A stretch of 64,000 nucleotides of DNA, taken from the NCBI RefSeq assembly GCF_002646595.1, contig NZ_PDUD01000051.1, positions 1 through 64,000 of the forward strand, in the 5' to 3' direction. Shown here in pieces: positions 52,308-62,500 of the stretch; within the stretch, counting starts at the first letter, position 1, and the number at the start of each line of letters is the position of its first letter. The notes below the pieces were generated by a model that saw only the letters and a program-made list of their open reading frames with translations, made no database searches and was not told the origin of the DNA. The stretch comes from Flavilitoribacter nigricans DSM 23189 = NBRC 102662 (GTDB taxonomy: Bacteria > Bacteroidota > Bacteroidia > Chitinophagales > Saprospiraceae). The translations under genes and the position numbers were made by a program.

Positions 52308-54125
52308 ATGAAACTCAGAAATATATTTATCCTGCTGTCATTTTTAGTGGTAGTGTCGGGTTGTAAGGACTTTTTGGATCCCGATTCCATATCTACTTTT
52401 GACACCAACTATGTCTACTCCAATGTGGACGATGCCCGCCGGGGCGTCAATGCGATCTATGTTCAGTTTGGGGTGGACGGTTTCCGGTCCCGCCTGTCCA
52501 ACAACATGACCGGCAATACCGACATCGAACACCAGAGCGGCTGGACCAGCTCCGGTGACCGCTACCAGATCTGGGACCTGAATGCCCTGGAAAGTAACGG
52601 CGACCTGCGCCAGTTCTGGAATGCCGCCTACACGGCCATCCGGGATGCGAACATCGCCATTGAAGGCATTCTGGCCAGTGAGGCGCTCAATTCCAACGAC
52701 GCCACCACTTCCAATACCATGTATCACCTGTTGGGGGAAGCCTATACTCTGCGTGCCTACTGGTACAGCATGCTGGTGTACTACTTCGGAGATGTGCCGA
52801 ATGTTAGAGAAGCGCCCAAGGCCGGCAATGATTTCTTCCTGCCCCGCGAGGATCGCAACCTCATCCTGACCCAGGTGATCCAGGATATGATCGATATCGA
52901 AGAGCGGATGATGTGGGCCGATCAGGTTCCCAACGGCATCGAGCAGGTCAACCGGGAATATGCCCTGGCACTGATCGCCCGGATCGCCCTGCAACGCGGC
53001 GGTTACTATCTGACCCCGAACCTGGAAATGGTACGGGAAGGCGACTACCTCGATTACTACGCCATCGCCAAACAGTATACGGCCAAACTGATGGACCTGA
53101 AAGACCGTCCGCTTCCGGCCGATTTCCGCCAGGTATTCATGAACCAGTGTAAATTCATCTCACCGGTAAATGAGGATATTCTGTTTGAAGTGCCTTTCGC
53201 CATCGGCAACGGTGATGTGGGTTGGAACATCGGTATCACGGTTCAGGGTGGCGCTACCGCTGCTCACAGTTACGGATCCGGTAACAACTACATGGCCATT
53301 CCGCCTTCCTATTACTTTTCTTTCGATACTACGGACATCCGCCGGGATGTGACCTGTGGGCTTTACCGGGTGAATACGGACTTCCAGGAGGAGTTTGTCT
53401 CCAGTTCCACGAATATTGCCCAGGGTAAATGGAGCCGTTACTTCCTGGATACGCCTCCGGGTGCCTCTTCCGCCAAAGGAACGGGTATCAACTGGCCGAT
53501 GCTGCGCTATTCCGATGTGCTGCTGATGTTCGCTGAAGCGGAAAACGAACTGAGTGGCCCCAGCATGGCAGCCCAGGAAGCGCTCAAGCGCGTCCGTCAG
53601 CGCGCCTTCCCCGAAAATCTGTGGGGTGAAAAAGTAGATGCTTACGTTGGCCGGATCTCCGGTAGTAAAGAAGACTTTTTCGAAGCCATCGTCGATGAGC
53701 GTGCGTGGGAGTTCGGCGGTGAAATGATCCGCAAATACGAGCTGATCCGCTGGAACATCTACTCCGAAAAGGTCAAGGAGACCGTTGAAACCCTGAAGCA
53801 GATGGCGGATGCCGCCTTCACCGGTTCCGGTCAATATTCCGAACTGCCGGATTACATGTACTGGAAGCGGGATGAGAGCGGAGATTTCACCATTCTCAAC
53901 CCGAACCGCAAAGTCGTAGCGCCACCGGATGACAGCTGGATCCAGCAGTCTTTCCTCCTGAGCCTGCACGATGACGCCCGGACCTACCAGGAATGGATCA
54001 CCCGCGACTGGGAGAATTATTACGATGGTCCGCAGCCGGGAGTGGTTCGCTACATTTTCCCGATCCCGTCGGATGCCATTTCCGCCAGTCAGGGTAGTCT
54101 ATCCAACGACGGTTACCAATTTTAA
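52308..54125 (+). CDS. SusD-like surface lipoprotein (pectin)
   Basis: The start at 52308 (MKLRNIFILL) begins a lipoprotein signal ending VVSGC (C18) and gives 605 residues. SusD features are the N-terminal SIST..FDTNYVYSNVDDARRGVNAIY segment (key parts), AAYTAIRDANIAIEG, LLGEAYTLRAYWYSMLVYYFGDVP, and the conserved C-terminal EAIVDERAWEFGGEMIRKYELIRW outline. Membership in the SusD/RagB family is certain. It caps the preceding SusC and binds glycan at the cell surface. A surface lipoprotein gene follows after 27 bases. Confidence 0.95.
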   Translation: MKLRNIFILLSFLVVVSGCKDFLDPDSISTFDTNYVYSNVDDARRGVNAIYVQFGVDGFRSRLSNNMTGNTDIEHQSGWTSSGDRYQIWDLNALESNGDLRQFWNAAYTAIRDANIAIEGILASEALNSNDATTSNTMYHLLGEAYTLRAYWYSMLVYYFGDVPNVREAPKAGNDFFLPREDRNLILTQVIQDMIDIEERMMWADQVPNGIEQVNREYALALIARIALQRGGYYLTPNLEMVREGDYLDYYAIAKQYTAKLMDLKDRPLPADFRQVFMNQCKFISPVNEDILFEVPFAIGNGDVGWNIGITVQGGATAAHSYGSGNNYMAIPPSYYFSFDTTDIRRDVTCGLYRVNTDFQEEFVSSSTNIAQGKWSRYFLDTPPGASSAKGTGINWPMLRYSDVLLMFAEAENELSGPSMAAQEALKRVRQRAFPENLWGEKVDAYVGRISGSKEDFFEAIVDERAWEFGGEMIRKYELIRWNIYSEKVKETVETLKQMADAAFTGSGQYSELPDYMYWKRDESGDFTILNPNRKVVAPPDDSWIQQSFLLSLHDDARTYQEWITRDWENYYDGPQPGVVRYIFPIPSDAISASQGSLSNDGYQF

Positions 54126-54152
54126 GCATTAGCGCACGACAAAATTCAAACA

Positions 54153-55817
54153 ATGAAACTATCAAAATATTTTCCATTATTTTTCGCCCTGCTCTTTTTG
54201 GCGGTCCTGGCCGGTTGTGAAAAAGACGATGAGCAGTTCTTCGAAAGGACTCGCTTATTCCGGCCGGTACTGAACGAGCCGCTCATGGCGGAAGGTAATT
54301 CCATTATCGTCAATCTGGGTAATATCCGGGAGGCTACTTCCTACACGCTGGAAGTGAGCCGGGATACTTTCCAGACCATTGACTACACCCTCGAATCGGA
54401 TACCAGCTACGTTATCCTGGATGAAACCACGCTGGGAGAAGAGCTGTTCTGGAATACCATTTATCAGGTACGGGCCACCGCTCATGCCGACGATCCGACC
54501 TACGACAGCCGGGAAGCCGACCTGGGTAGCGTACGCACCCAACGTTTCCCCTCTATCCTCAACATACCCGCCGGTTCTGACGTGATCGATGTAGCGGCCC
54601 GGGTCACCTGGGTAAAAGCCGGTGCGCCGGTTACCATGGTCCGTCTGTTTTCCGATACGGACCTGCAGTTGAAAAACCCCATTGAGGAATACGAAGTTTC
54701 CAGCGAGGAAGAAGCAGCCGGTGAAAAGATCATTACCGGTCTGACTCCACTTACGGGTTATCAGATCGCGATCTACAGTGGAGCCGGAGGCACTACGCTT
54801 AGAGGTTGGGAGAACTACACCACTCTCGAAGCCGGCGTTGATCCGGCGGCAGCCGGTGTGATCGACCTGACCGCCAGCGAAGATCCGGACGCGGTGATCA
54901 ATGCCGTAGCTACGGCAGCGGACGGAGATATTATCCTCCTCCAAAAAGGGGTACTCTACAATCTGCCCAGTGAATCGCTGGATAAATCGATCACCATTCG
55001 GGGCGCTTACGGCTTCGGTGCCCAGCAGGCGATCCTGTTCACTACCGGTAACTGGAACATCGCCGAAGGCGCCAATATCGATCACATTCGTTTCATCGAC
55101 CTGGAAGTACGCGGAGAAGATCCGGGAGGGGACTACGTTTTCAACCCCAACCGCGATGCCATCACTACGGTACGCGAGCTGACGTTCGACAACTGCTTTA
55201 TCAACAGCTTCCGCGGTATCATCCGGGTACGGGGCGGTGTGATGGTGGATAATTACAACATCATCAACTCCATCGTTCACAACATCGGTGGCTACGGCAT
55301 TTTCACGGCGGATACGGACGGAGACGATCGCGCCTCCATCGGCAATCTGCTGCTGCAGAACAGCACCTTCAGCAAGATCAATACTTTCATCCAGTCGCGT
55401 CAGAACAGTAATTCCATCATCATCGAAGACTGTACCCTGAATGAGTTCACCACCCGGGGTGGCCGGGTATTCCGCTACCGCGGCGGAGACGGCAAAAGCG
55501 ATGTTCTGAATGGTATTACTATTACGAATACCATCTGGGGGCACGGCTGGGATGAAGGTGAAGCCGGCACTTACGAGGTGCGCTTCATCGCCGAAGGTCT
55601 GGCCAATACGACCTTCAACTTATCCAACAACTTCGGCACGTCCCAATTCTCCTTCTCCGAAGGATACGAACTGTCGGGTTTCCCGGGCATCATTTACAAC
55701 GGCACGGCCGATGATCTCTGGGTAGATCCCTACGACGGATTAGATTTTCATTTTCAGGATTCCGGTTTCTCCGGCAGGTTGACAGCAGGTGATCCCCGCT
55801 GGAGACCGGATCTGTAA
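54153..55817 (+). CDS. DUF4957/DUF5123-type surface lipoprotein with beta-helix
   Basis: A 554-residue lipoprotein (signal ending VLAGC, C22) in the SusE/F-like position of the pectin locus. Residues about 35-230 are beta-rich and read like one or two fibronectin-III-type domains (SYTLEVSRD, LTPLTGYQIAIYSG). Residues about 235-550 form a right-handed beta-helix of the pectin-lyase superfamily (DLTASEDPDAVINAVATA..., IRFIDLEVRG, SIVHNIGGYGIF, DCTLNEFTTRGG), but the usual lyase or GH28 catalytic residues are missing. It is therefore more likely a pectin-binding than a pectin-cutting protein. The domain names are from memory of such loci and need a profile search. Confidence 0.8.
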   Translation: MKLSKYFPLFFALLFLAVLAGCEKDDEQFFERTRLFRPVLNEPLMAEGNSIIVNLGNIREATSYTLEVSRDTFQTIDYTLESDTSYVILDETTLGEELFWNTIYQVRATAHADDPTYDSREADLGSVRTQRFPSILNIPAGSDVIDVAARVTWVKAGAPVTMVRLFSDTDLQLKNPIEEYEVSSEEEAAGEKIITGLTPLTGYQIAIYSGAGGTTLRGWENYTTLEAGVDPAAAGVIDLTASEDPDAVINAVATAADGDIILLQKGVLYNLPSESLDKSITIRGAYGFGAQQAILFTTGNWNIAEGANIDHIRFIDLEVRGEDPGGDYVFNPNRDAITTVRELTFDNCFINSFRGIIRVRGGVMVDNYNIINSIVHNIGGYGIFTADTDGDDRASIGNLLLQNSTFSKINTFIQSRQNSNSIIIEDCTLNEFTTRGGRVFRYRGGDGKSDVLNGITITNTIWGHGWDEGEAGTYEVRFIAEGLANTTFNLSNNFGTSQFSFSEGYELSGFPGIIYNGTADDLWVDPYDGLDFHFQDSGFSGRLTAGDPRWRPDL

Positions 55818-55838
55818 ACTGATCCAATCCTCATAAAG

Positions 55839-55905
55839 CCACAAACGATCGCGAATTTTCACGCATCATCACTTTAGTTACGTAGGCATTCGGGTTCGTT
55901 TGTGG
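55839..55905. repeat. Perfect 10-bp inverted repeat before CE8
   Basis: CCACAAACGA at 55839-55848 and TCGTTTGTGG at 55896-55905 are perfect inverted copies 47 bases apart. They lie between the surface lipoprotein and CE8, and could form a stem in the mRNA or two half-sites for a regulator. Confidence 0.45.
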
Positions 55906-55976
55906 TTCATTTTCCCCGGCATTTGCCGATCAGCGATCCAGGCAGCCGCAACGACCACTTCAAACGACTACCAACC

Positions 55977-56939
55977 ATGACCTTTTCGATCCGGGTATTC
56001 CACCTCCTGCTATTGCTATGCTTTTTTGTGACGGCATCGGCGCAGTACGCGACCTACATGACCGTTGCCCAGGACGGCAGCGGCGACTATACATCCATTC
56101 AGGATGCAATTGACAACACCAAGTCCTTTCCGGATCAGGCGATCACCATTTTTGTAAAGAATGGGGTCTACCGCGAGAAGGTACGGATTTACGCCTGGAA
56201 CACCCGCGTGACCCTCCTGGGCGAAGACCGGGAAAAAACGATCATTACCTACGATGATCACTTCAAGCGGATCGACCGCGGCCGGAACAGCACTTTCCTC
56301 ACCCATACCCTCTGGGTGGAAGCCAATGACTTCACCGCCCGGAATCTGACCATCGAAAATACGGCCGGCGCTGTGGGGCAGGCAATTGCCCTCTCCGTGA
56401 GCGGGGACCGGTGCGTCTTTGAAAACTGTACCATTCTCGGGCATCAGGATACGCTGTACTGTACCGGCGAAAGCAGCCGCCAGTATTTCACCGATTGTCT
56501 GATTGCCGGCACAACGGACTTCATTTTCGGCAATGCCACCGCTGTATTTGACAAATGTACTATCCGCTCCCTGAGCGATTCTTTTGTAACCGCAGCCTCC
56601 ACCACTCCGCGGCAGCACTACGGTCTGATCTTTCTGGATTGCCGGCTCACCGCAGCGGACGGGGTTGCTGCGGTGTACCTCGGTCGCCCCTGGCGGGCCT
56701 ACGCCAAAACCGCATTCATCAATTGTACCTACGGCGACCACATTCTGCCGGAAGGCTGGGATGACTGGGGACAGCCCACGAATCACCAAACCGCCTCCTA
56801 CGCGGAGTACGCTCCCAGTGAAAACCTGGAAGGTCGGGTGGACTGGGCCAAAAAGCTCAGAAAAAAACAATTGAAAAACTACAAGCTGACCACTATTTTT
56901 TCGGGTTGGACGCCGCGTAGTGGTTCTGCCACTAAATAA
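55977..56939 (+). CDS. CE8 pectin methylesterase
   Basis: The ATG at 55977 (MTFSIRVFHL) starts a signal peptide (to about A22) and gives 320 residues of a single beta-helix. The CE8 residues are all present: VAQDGSGDYTSIQDAI opening, GQAIAL with Q136, GHQDTLY with Q157 and acid/base D158, DFIFGNA with nucleophile D181, and LGRPWR with R237. It removes methyl esters from homogalacturonan and so prepares substrate for PL1 and GH28. It is a separate paralogue of the CE8 domain in the fusion at 59583 and has no T9SS tail, so is probably periplasmic. Confidence 0.95.
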   Translation: MTFSIRVFHLLLLLCFFVTASAQYATYMTVAQDGSGDYTSIQDAIDNTKSFPDQAITIFVKNGVYREKVRIYAWNTRVTLLGEDREKTIITYDDHFKRIDRGRNSTFLTHTLWVEANDFTARNLTIENTAGAVGQAIALSVSGDRCVFENCTILGHQDTLYCTGESSRQYFTDCLIAGTTDFIFGNATAVFDKCTIRSLSDSFVTAASTTPRQHYGLIFLDCRLTAADGVAAVYLGRPWRAYAKTAFINCTYGDHILPEGWDDWGQPTNHQTASYAEYAPSENLEGRVDWAKKLRKKQLKNYKLTTIFSGWTPRSGSATK

Positions 56940-56945
56940 AATTCT

Positions 56946-58217
56946 ATGAAGACTTCAAGAAGAAAATTTATAACCACCGCATCCCAACTCGGGGCGGTCG
57001 GCGGCTTAATGAGCAGTGGATTGCTATCCTTTACCGGGGCGGCAGGCACTGAAATTCAGGGGTCCAGAAAAAAATTCGGTCCCAACGATACCATTCGTGT
57101 CGGTATTATCGGCACGGGTGGCCGGGGCATGAGCCTGATCAAAAATACCCAGGCTATTGAGGGTATGGAAATTGCAGCCTGCTGTGATATTCTGCCCTTC
57201 CGGCTGGAAGCAGCCATGAAGATTGCGGCCAAGGGTGCCAAGCAATATGATGACTACCGCAAACTTCTGGCCCAGCCGGACCTGGACGCCGTGATTATCT
57301 CCACGCCTCTGTATCTGCATTTTACCATGATCCGGGACGCACTGGAGGCGAACAAGCACATCTACTGTGAAAAGACCATGACGTTCACCATCGAGGAAGC
57401 CAAAAAGCTTAAACCCCTCCTGGACAATTCGGATCGCGTTTTTCAGGTAGGCTACCAGCACCGTTACAATCCGGTGTACCAAAAAGTCAAGGAAATTATC
57501 GAAGGAGATGAATTTGGGCCGCTGAGCCACATCGAATGCTACTGGAACCGCAACGGCGATTGGCGCAAACCGGTACCGGACCCAAAATTCGAAAAGATCA
57601 TCAACTGGCGGATGTACCGGGATTATTCCGGCGGCCTCATGGCCGAACTATCCTCCCACCAGATCAACATCGTTAACTGGATGCTGGGCTCTACGCCGAG
57701 TCAGGTGACCGGCTTCGGCGGTATCGACTACTGGAAGGACGGTCGTGAAACCTTCGATAACATTCACGCCATTTTTCAATACCCTAAAGGACTCAAACTG
57801 AGCTGTACCTGTCTGACGACCAACGCTCAGATGGGATTCCAGATGAAATTCTACGGCAAAAATGCAACCGTACAGATCATCCGGGAAGCCGGCTACGAAG
57901 CCTGGCTCTACGTCGAGCCTACCTATTATCAGGACTTCGGCAACGATAAGCAAAAAGAAGCCGGCGTGGATGCCGTGACCGGTGCCACGACCGAATTGCT
58001 GAAGAAGGGCAAACCGATCGCACTGTTCCAGTCGGACCCCGGCAAGGAAGATGCCGAACCTACCCGACTCGCTATTGCCAGCTTCGGGACCTGCATCCGC
58101 GAAAGCAAGGAACCCGTGGTCGGGTACGAAAGCGCTAAGGATAGCGCCGTCTGTGTAGCCTTAGCCAATAAGGCCATGCAAAGCGGCGAAATGATCAAGT
58201 GGAAAGATTACATTTAA
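56946..58217 (+). CDS. Tat-exported Gfo/Idh/MocA-family oxidoreductase
   Basis: A 423-residue protein that starts 6 bases after CE8. The N-terminus MKTSRRKFITTASQLGAVGG has a twin-arginine signal, so it is exported folded, probably with its cofactor bound. The Rossmann motif GIIGTGGRG is at 53-61. The family's EKP motif appears as EKT (142-144), and the HQINIVNWMLG segment supplies the usual C-terminal histidine. Such proteins oxidise or epimerise sugars, and some are glycosidases using NAD; I see nothing that singles out the GH109 group. A role in modifying galacturonate or rhamnose in the periplasm is possible from context only. Confidence 0.9.
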   Translation: MKTSRRKFITTASQLGAVGGLMSSGLLSFTGAAGTEIQGSRKKFGPNDTIRVGIIGTGGRGMSLIKNTQAIEGMEIAACCDILPFRLEAAMKIAAKGAKQYDDYRKLLAQPDLDAVIISTPLYLHFTMIRDALEANKHIYCEKTMTFTIEEAKKLKPLLDNSDRVFQVGYQHRYNPVYQKVKEIIEGDEFGPLSHIECYWNRNGDWRKPVPDPKFEKIINWRMYRDYSGGLMAELSSHQINIVNWMLGSTPSQVTGFGGIDYWKDGRETFDNIHAIFQYPKGLKLSCTCLTTNAQMGFQMKFYGKNATVQIIREAGYEAWLYVEPTYYQDFGNDKQKEAGVDAVTGATTELLKKGKPIALFQSDPGKEDAEPTRLAIASFGTCIRESKEPVVGYESAKDSAVCVALANKAMQSGEMIKWKDYI

Positions 58218-58285
58218 ATCGCAATTACAGATGGTACCGTGTGGTCCTGCCGATTTGGACGCAGGATCACACCGCCATCGGCTCC

Positions 58286-59419
58286 CTACCTTCGTTTCCG
58301 GGTGTAAATGCCTTCCAGGTCCTCTTCGAACAGCGTATAATTGTCCCGGTAAAAACGCATAAAATCCGGCACGCTCACCTGTCCGGGAAAAGGGGCGTAG
58401 TAATGCGTCGGGCTACGCGTATCGTTTCGCCAAACCAGCACAAAAGCCAGTTCCGTATCGTGCATTTTCATGGTGCGCAATAAGGTCTGTGTCCACCAGG
58501 AAGTATCGGGGATAGATTCCAGTCCGGTCTCCGTTAGTGCAGCCAGCTTTCTGGCCTTACGGGCATAATCCGAAACGATCTTGAGTTTCATGGCCGCCGT
58601 GTAGGGAGCGTAACGATCCCGGCCCATATCTCCGTAGTTGTCCATACCCACCATATCTACCCATTCGTCTCCCGGATACCTTTCGAGGAATTGCGTTTCG
58701 GTCAGAAAGTTCCTATCGGGAGAATAGGCGTAGAGCAAATTGTGGACGTCCAGGGTGTCGCGCAGGTAGGACACCGTAAACCGCCAGAGGGTGATAAAAT
58801 CTTCCCGACTGGTATGTGGCTTCCCCCACCAAAACCAGCCGCCGTCAAATTCGTGGAACGGACGAAAGATCACCGGGGCGAGCTCGCCGTCCCGCCCGGT
58901 TAGACTTTTTGCCCAGCTACCGATGTGATCCAGGATAGATCGGTATTTTTCGTGGTCAGTTCCCCCCGGAATGATCCGGGCCACTATGGACAGAGAATCT
59001 TCCGGGCGCCAGTAAAAGCTGTTTCCGTCCACCGGATTTCGGAAATGCCAGGCGGCGGTGATCACGCCGCCCCGGTCGTAAGTCGCTACCGCATTGTTGC
59101 GCAGTCGTTCTTTTTCCTGCTCTACGGCTTCCGGAGAGCGGCCGGAAAAATCCATAAAATCGATACCGATCACCGCCGGATGGGAACCGGTAACCGATTT
59201 TACATCGGAACGGTCCGCGTCGCCCCACCAGCCGTGACCGTATTCAGTAGCGTGCTGATGCCCGAATAAGGTGTGCTTTTCGGAAAGTTTGTCCAGATTA
59301 TGAAACAACATTTTGGTGCGCAGGCTGGCCTGCCGGTCGATGGTCCCGTTCCGGACCGAACCGCAGGCACTTATCCCTAATACCACCAAGGCAAGTACCG
59401 GGAGGAGTTGGTTTTTCAT
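58286..59419 (-). CDS. GH26 beta-mannanase-type lipoprotein
   Basis: A 377-residue lipoprotein (signal ending ISAC, C19). The GH26 catalytic set is complete: HFRNP (about 125-129), acid/base E190 in RPFHEFDGGWFWWG, and nucleophile E297 in ALTETGLES. DFMDFSG and GMDNYGDMG are further family blocks. GH26 enzymes mostly hydrolyse beta-1,4-mannan or glucomannan. The gene is the only mannan-type function in the window and is inserted, on the opposite strand, inside the pectin cluster, between Gfo/Idh/MocA and the PL1-CE8 fusion. It has no partner genes here. Confidence 0.95.
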   Translation of the reverse strand: MKNQLLPVLALVVLGISACGSVRNGTIDRQASLRTKMLFHNLDKLSEKHTLFGHQHATEYGHGWWGDADRSDVKSVTGSHPAVIGIDFMDFSGRSPEAVEQEKERLRNNAVATYDRGGVITAAWHFRNPVDGNSFYWRPEDSLSIVARIIPGGTDHEKYRSILDHIGSWAKSLTGRDGELAPVIFRPFHEFDGGWFWWGKPHTSREDFITLWRFTVSYLRDTLDVHNLLYAYSPDRNFLTETQFLERYPGDEWVDMVGMDNYGDMGRDRYAPYTAAMKLKIVSDYARKARKLAALTETGLESIPDTSWWTQTLLRTMKMHDTELAFVLVWRNDTRSPTHYYAPFPGQVSVPDFMRFYRDNYTLFEEDLEGIYTRKRR

Positions 59420-59582
59420 TTTGTTTTTTTATTAGTGGCAGAACCACGGCAGCTCGCTCGTTTCTGCCCTCCGGTTAAATTTAGCTATACTTTTGTGAAT
59501 TCTTGCAGGGTGGATAAATGCCCAACAGTGCGGCTATAGTGATAGTTTTACAGCATATCAATCTGAAAAACCAACCACACCC

Positions 59583-62500
59583 ATGCGCTACTATTTTATC
59601 ATTTTCCTATGCCAGCTTGTTTCACAGATCAATTTTGCCCAGCTACCTGCCTTTCCCGGTGCGGAAGGCTACGGTAAATATACCACCGGAGGGCGTGGCA
59701 CACCGCAAACGCCGACCACGGTGTTCACCGTCACCAATTTGACGGATGTCAACAGTCCCGGCAGTTTGCGGTACGCATTACGAGCTTCCGCCGCACACCG
59801 CACCATCGTTTTCCGGGTCAGCGGAACCATCCGGCTGACCTCCCGGCTCACCATTCCCGCCAACACGACTATTGCCGGACAGACCGCTCCCGGCGGCGGC
59901 ATCTGTATTGCGGACCACCCGGTGGTCATCTCCGGAGATAATGTGATCCTGCGTTACCTCCGGGTACGGCTGGGGGATCGCTACCAGAACCAGGGAATGG
60001 TAGACGGCAGCGGCGGTGACGACGCGCTGGGCAATCTCGGCAACAAACACATCATCATCGACCACTGCTCGGTGAGTTGGAGTAATGACGAAGCGCTTAC
60101 GGTATACCGGGGCGACAGCATCACGCTACAGTGGAACATCATCTCCGAACCATTGAATTATTCGTACCACTTCGAAGCCGGAGGGAGCGATTTTCAGGAA
60201 CACGGCTACGGTGGCATCTGGGGTTCCCGCCACGGCAGTTTCCACCACAACCTCATCATGCACCTGAAAGGCCGGGCACCCCGCTTTTCCGGTAATAGCT
60301 CCTATCCGTCCGGTACGGTGGAAAACTGTGATTTCCGGAACAACGTGATCTACAACTGGCGGGATTACAGCACCAACGGCGGAGAAGGTGGCCGGTATAA
60401 CCTCGTAAACAATTACTACAAATACGGTCCTTCCACCCGGGATGGCAACCCCTCCGGAGCGCCGCGCCGGGCAATGATCATGAATCCCTCCCGTTCCAGT
60501 AGCCTCCCCTACCCGAAGGTTTACCTTTCCGGGAATTTTGTGGACAGCTATCCGGATGTGACGGCCTCTAACTGGCTGGGCATTGCTCCCGCCGGCGGCT
60601 CGCGTTCGGATACGGCCAGCATCAAGGTGGAACAGCCCCATACGGTTGAACCCATGCCAACGGAAAGCGCCGAGGAGGCATACGTGCAGGTACTCGCGAA
60701 AGCCGGGGCCAACCTGCCCCTGCGCGACACCCTGGACGAGCGCCTGGTCAACGATGTGCTGAACCGCACCGGACGGATCATTGACGTACAGGGCGGTTAT
60801 CCCCACGGAACGCCTTTCGCCGAGACGATTGACGCCTGGCCCGATCTGGCCCCGGGAACATCCCCGGCAGATACCGATGCCGATGGTATGCCCGACGAAT
60901 GGGAACTACTCCGGGGACTGAACCCCAACGACGATTCGGACCGCAGCGGTATCGCCGCCAACGGCTACACCAATCTGGAAAATTACCTCAATGGACTTAC
61001 CCAGGACGCTGGGGGAGAAAATTCCGATTATGATCTGGTGGTAGCTACCGACGGCAGCGGAGATTTTCGGAGTGTGCAGGCCGCGATCAATGCGGTACCC
61101 ACGAATCTTTCCGAGCCTTTCGTGATCTACATCCGAAACGGAAAATACAAAGAGAAGATCAGCGTACCTTCCAATAAACCCTTTATTCAACTGGTGGGAG
61201 AAAGCGTTGCCAATACGGTACTCTATTACGACGATTATGCGTCGTTGCCACTTCCCGGCGGCGGCACCCTCGGCACCCAGAATTCAGCCAGCTTTTCCAT
61301 CAGTGCCACGGATTTCTCAGCTTTCAATATCACTTTTGCCAACACTTACGGGAACGGCTCCCAGGCGGTGGCGGTGCTGGTGAATAATGACCGGGCGGTA
61401 TTTAAGAATTGCCGCTTTCTCGGAAATCAGGATACCCTGTATCCGAAAGGCCCCGGCACCCCACGGCATTATTTCAAGGACTGCTATATTGACGGCAATG
61501 TCGACTTCATCTTCGGTAGTTCGGCGGCCCTGTTCGAGGATTGTGTGATCTACGCTAAATCCCGGAGCAATACGGGTAGCTCCTACATTACCGCCCCCAA
61601 TACGCCTCCCGGCCGCGATTACGGTTACGTTTTCCGGGATTGCGTGCTGCCCGAAAATACCGGTCTGACCACCTATTTTTTGAGTCGCCCCTGGCAAAAC
61701 ACCGCTTCGCACAATCCGCGGGCCCACAATAAAAATGTGTTCCTGAATACCGTCATGAGTACGTCCATCAAACCGGAAGGCTGGAGTGTGTGGAACGAGA
61801 CGACCGATACCGACCTGATCTATTACGGAGAATACAACAGCCAGTACTGGGACGGCAGCCCCCTGGACGTCAGTCAGCGCGTACCCTGGTCCTATCAATT
61901 GACAACAGCCGAAGCGGCGACTTACACCCGCGAGAACATCTTCGGCGACTGGGATCCCTGCGCGATCTATCCGGAATTGTGTGATGATCAAAGCCCCGAA
62001 ATTGCCGTTACTAATTTCCGGGCGGAACAAACCGATACCTCCGGCCTGCTGCAATGGAATGTTAGCTGGGGAATAAGCGGGACCAGTTTTCAGCTCTACC
62101 GCGCAACGAACCCGGCCGGCGAATACCAGTTGATCGATGACCTTACTGCCGTTAGCGACACCATTTTTAATTTTCTACTGGAAGATCAGCTGCCCCCGGC
62201 GGGACAGGTCTACTATTACTACCTGACCGGTTCCCACGACGAACTGAACACCCACGTGAGCGATACGGTACTGGTTTCCAGCCTGCCGGCCATCAGATCC
62301 AGCGGCCAGTTGCAGCCCTTCTTCCAGGAACTTGGACTGCCATCTCCCCGCCAGCAGATCACCATTACGGCCGAGAATCTATTGGATGAAGTCGTGATCA
62401 CGCCACCGGCATTTTTTGAGTTATCCGACGATGACGGCCTGTCCTGGTACACAAACGATGATCCGCTCCGGATTGCCGATACCGACAATACCATTCCGGA

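Noticed and set aside
56946-58217. GH109 alpha-N-acetylgalactosaminidase
   Set aside because: Family fold and Tat signal are shared, but I see no motif that separates GH109 from other Gfo/Idh/MocA proteins, so the general name is kept.
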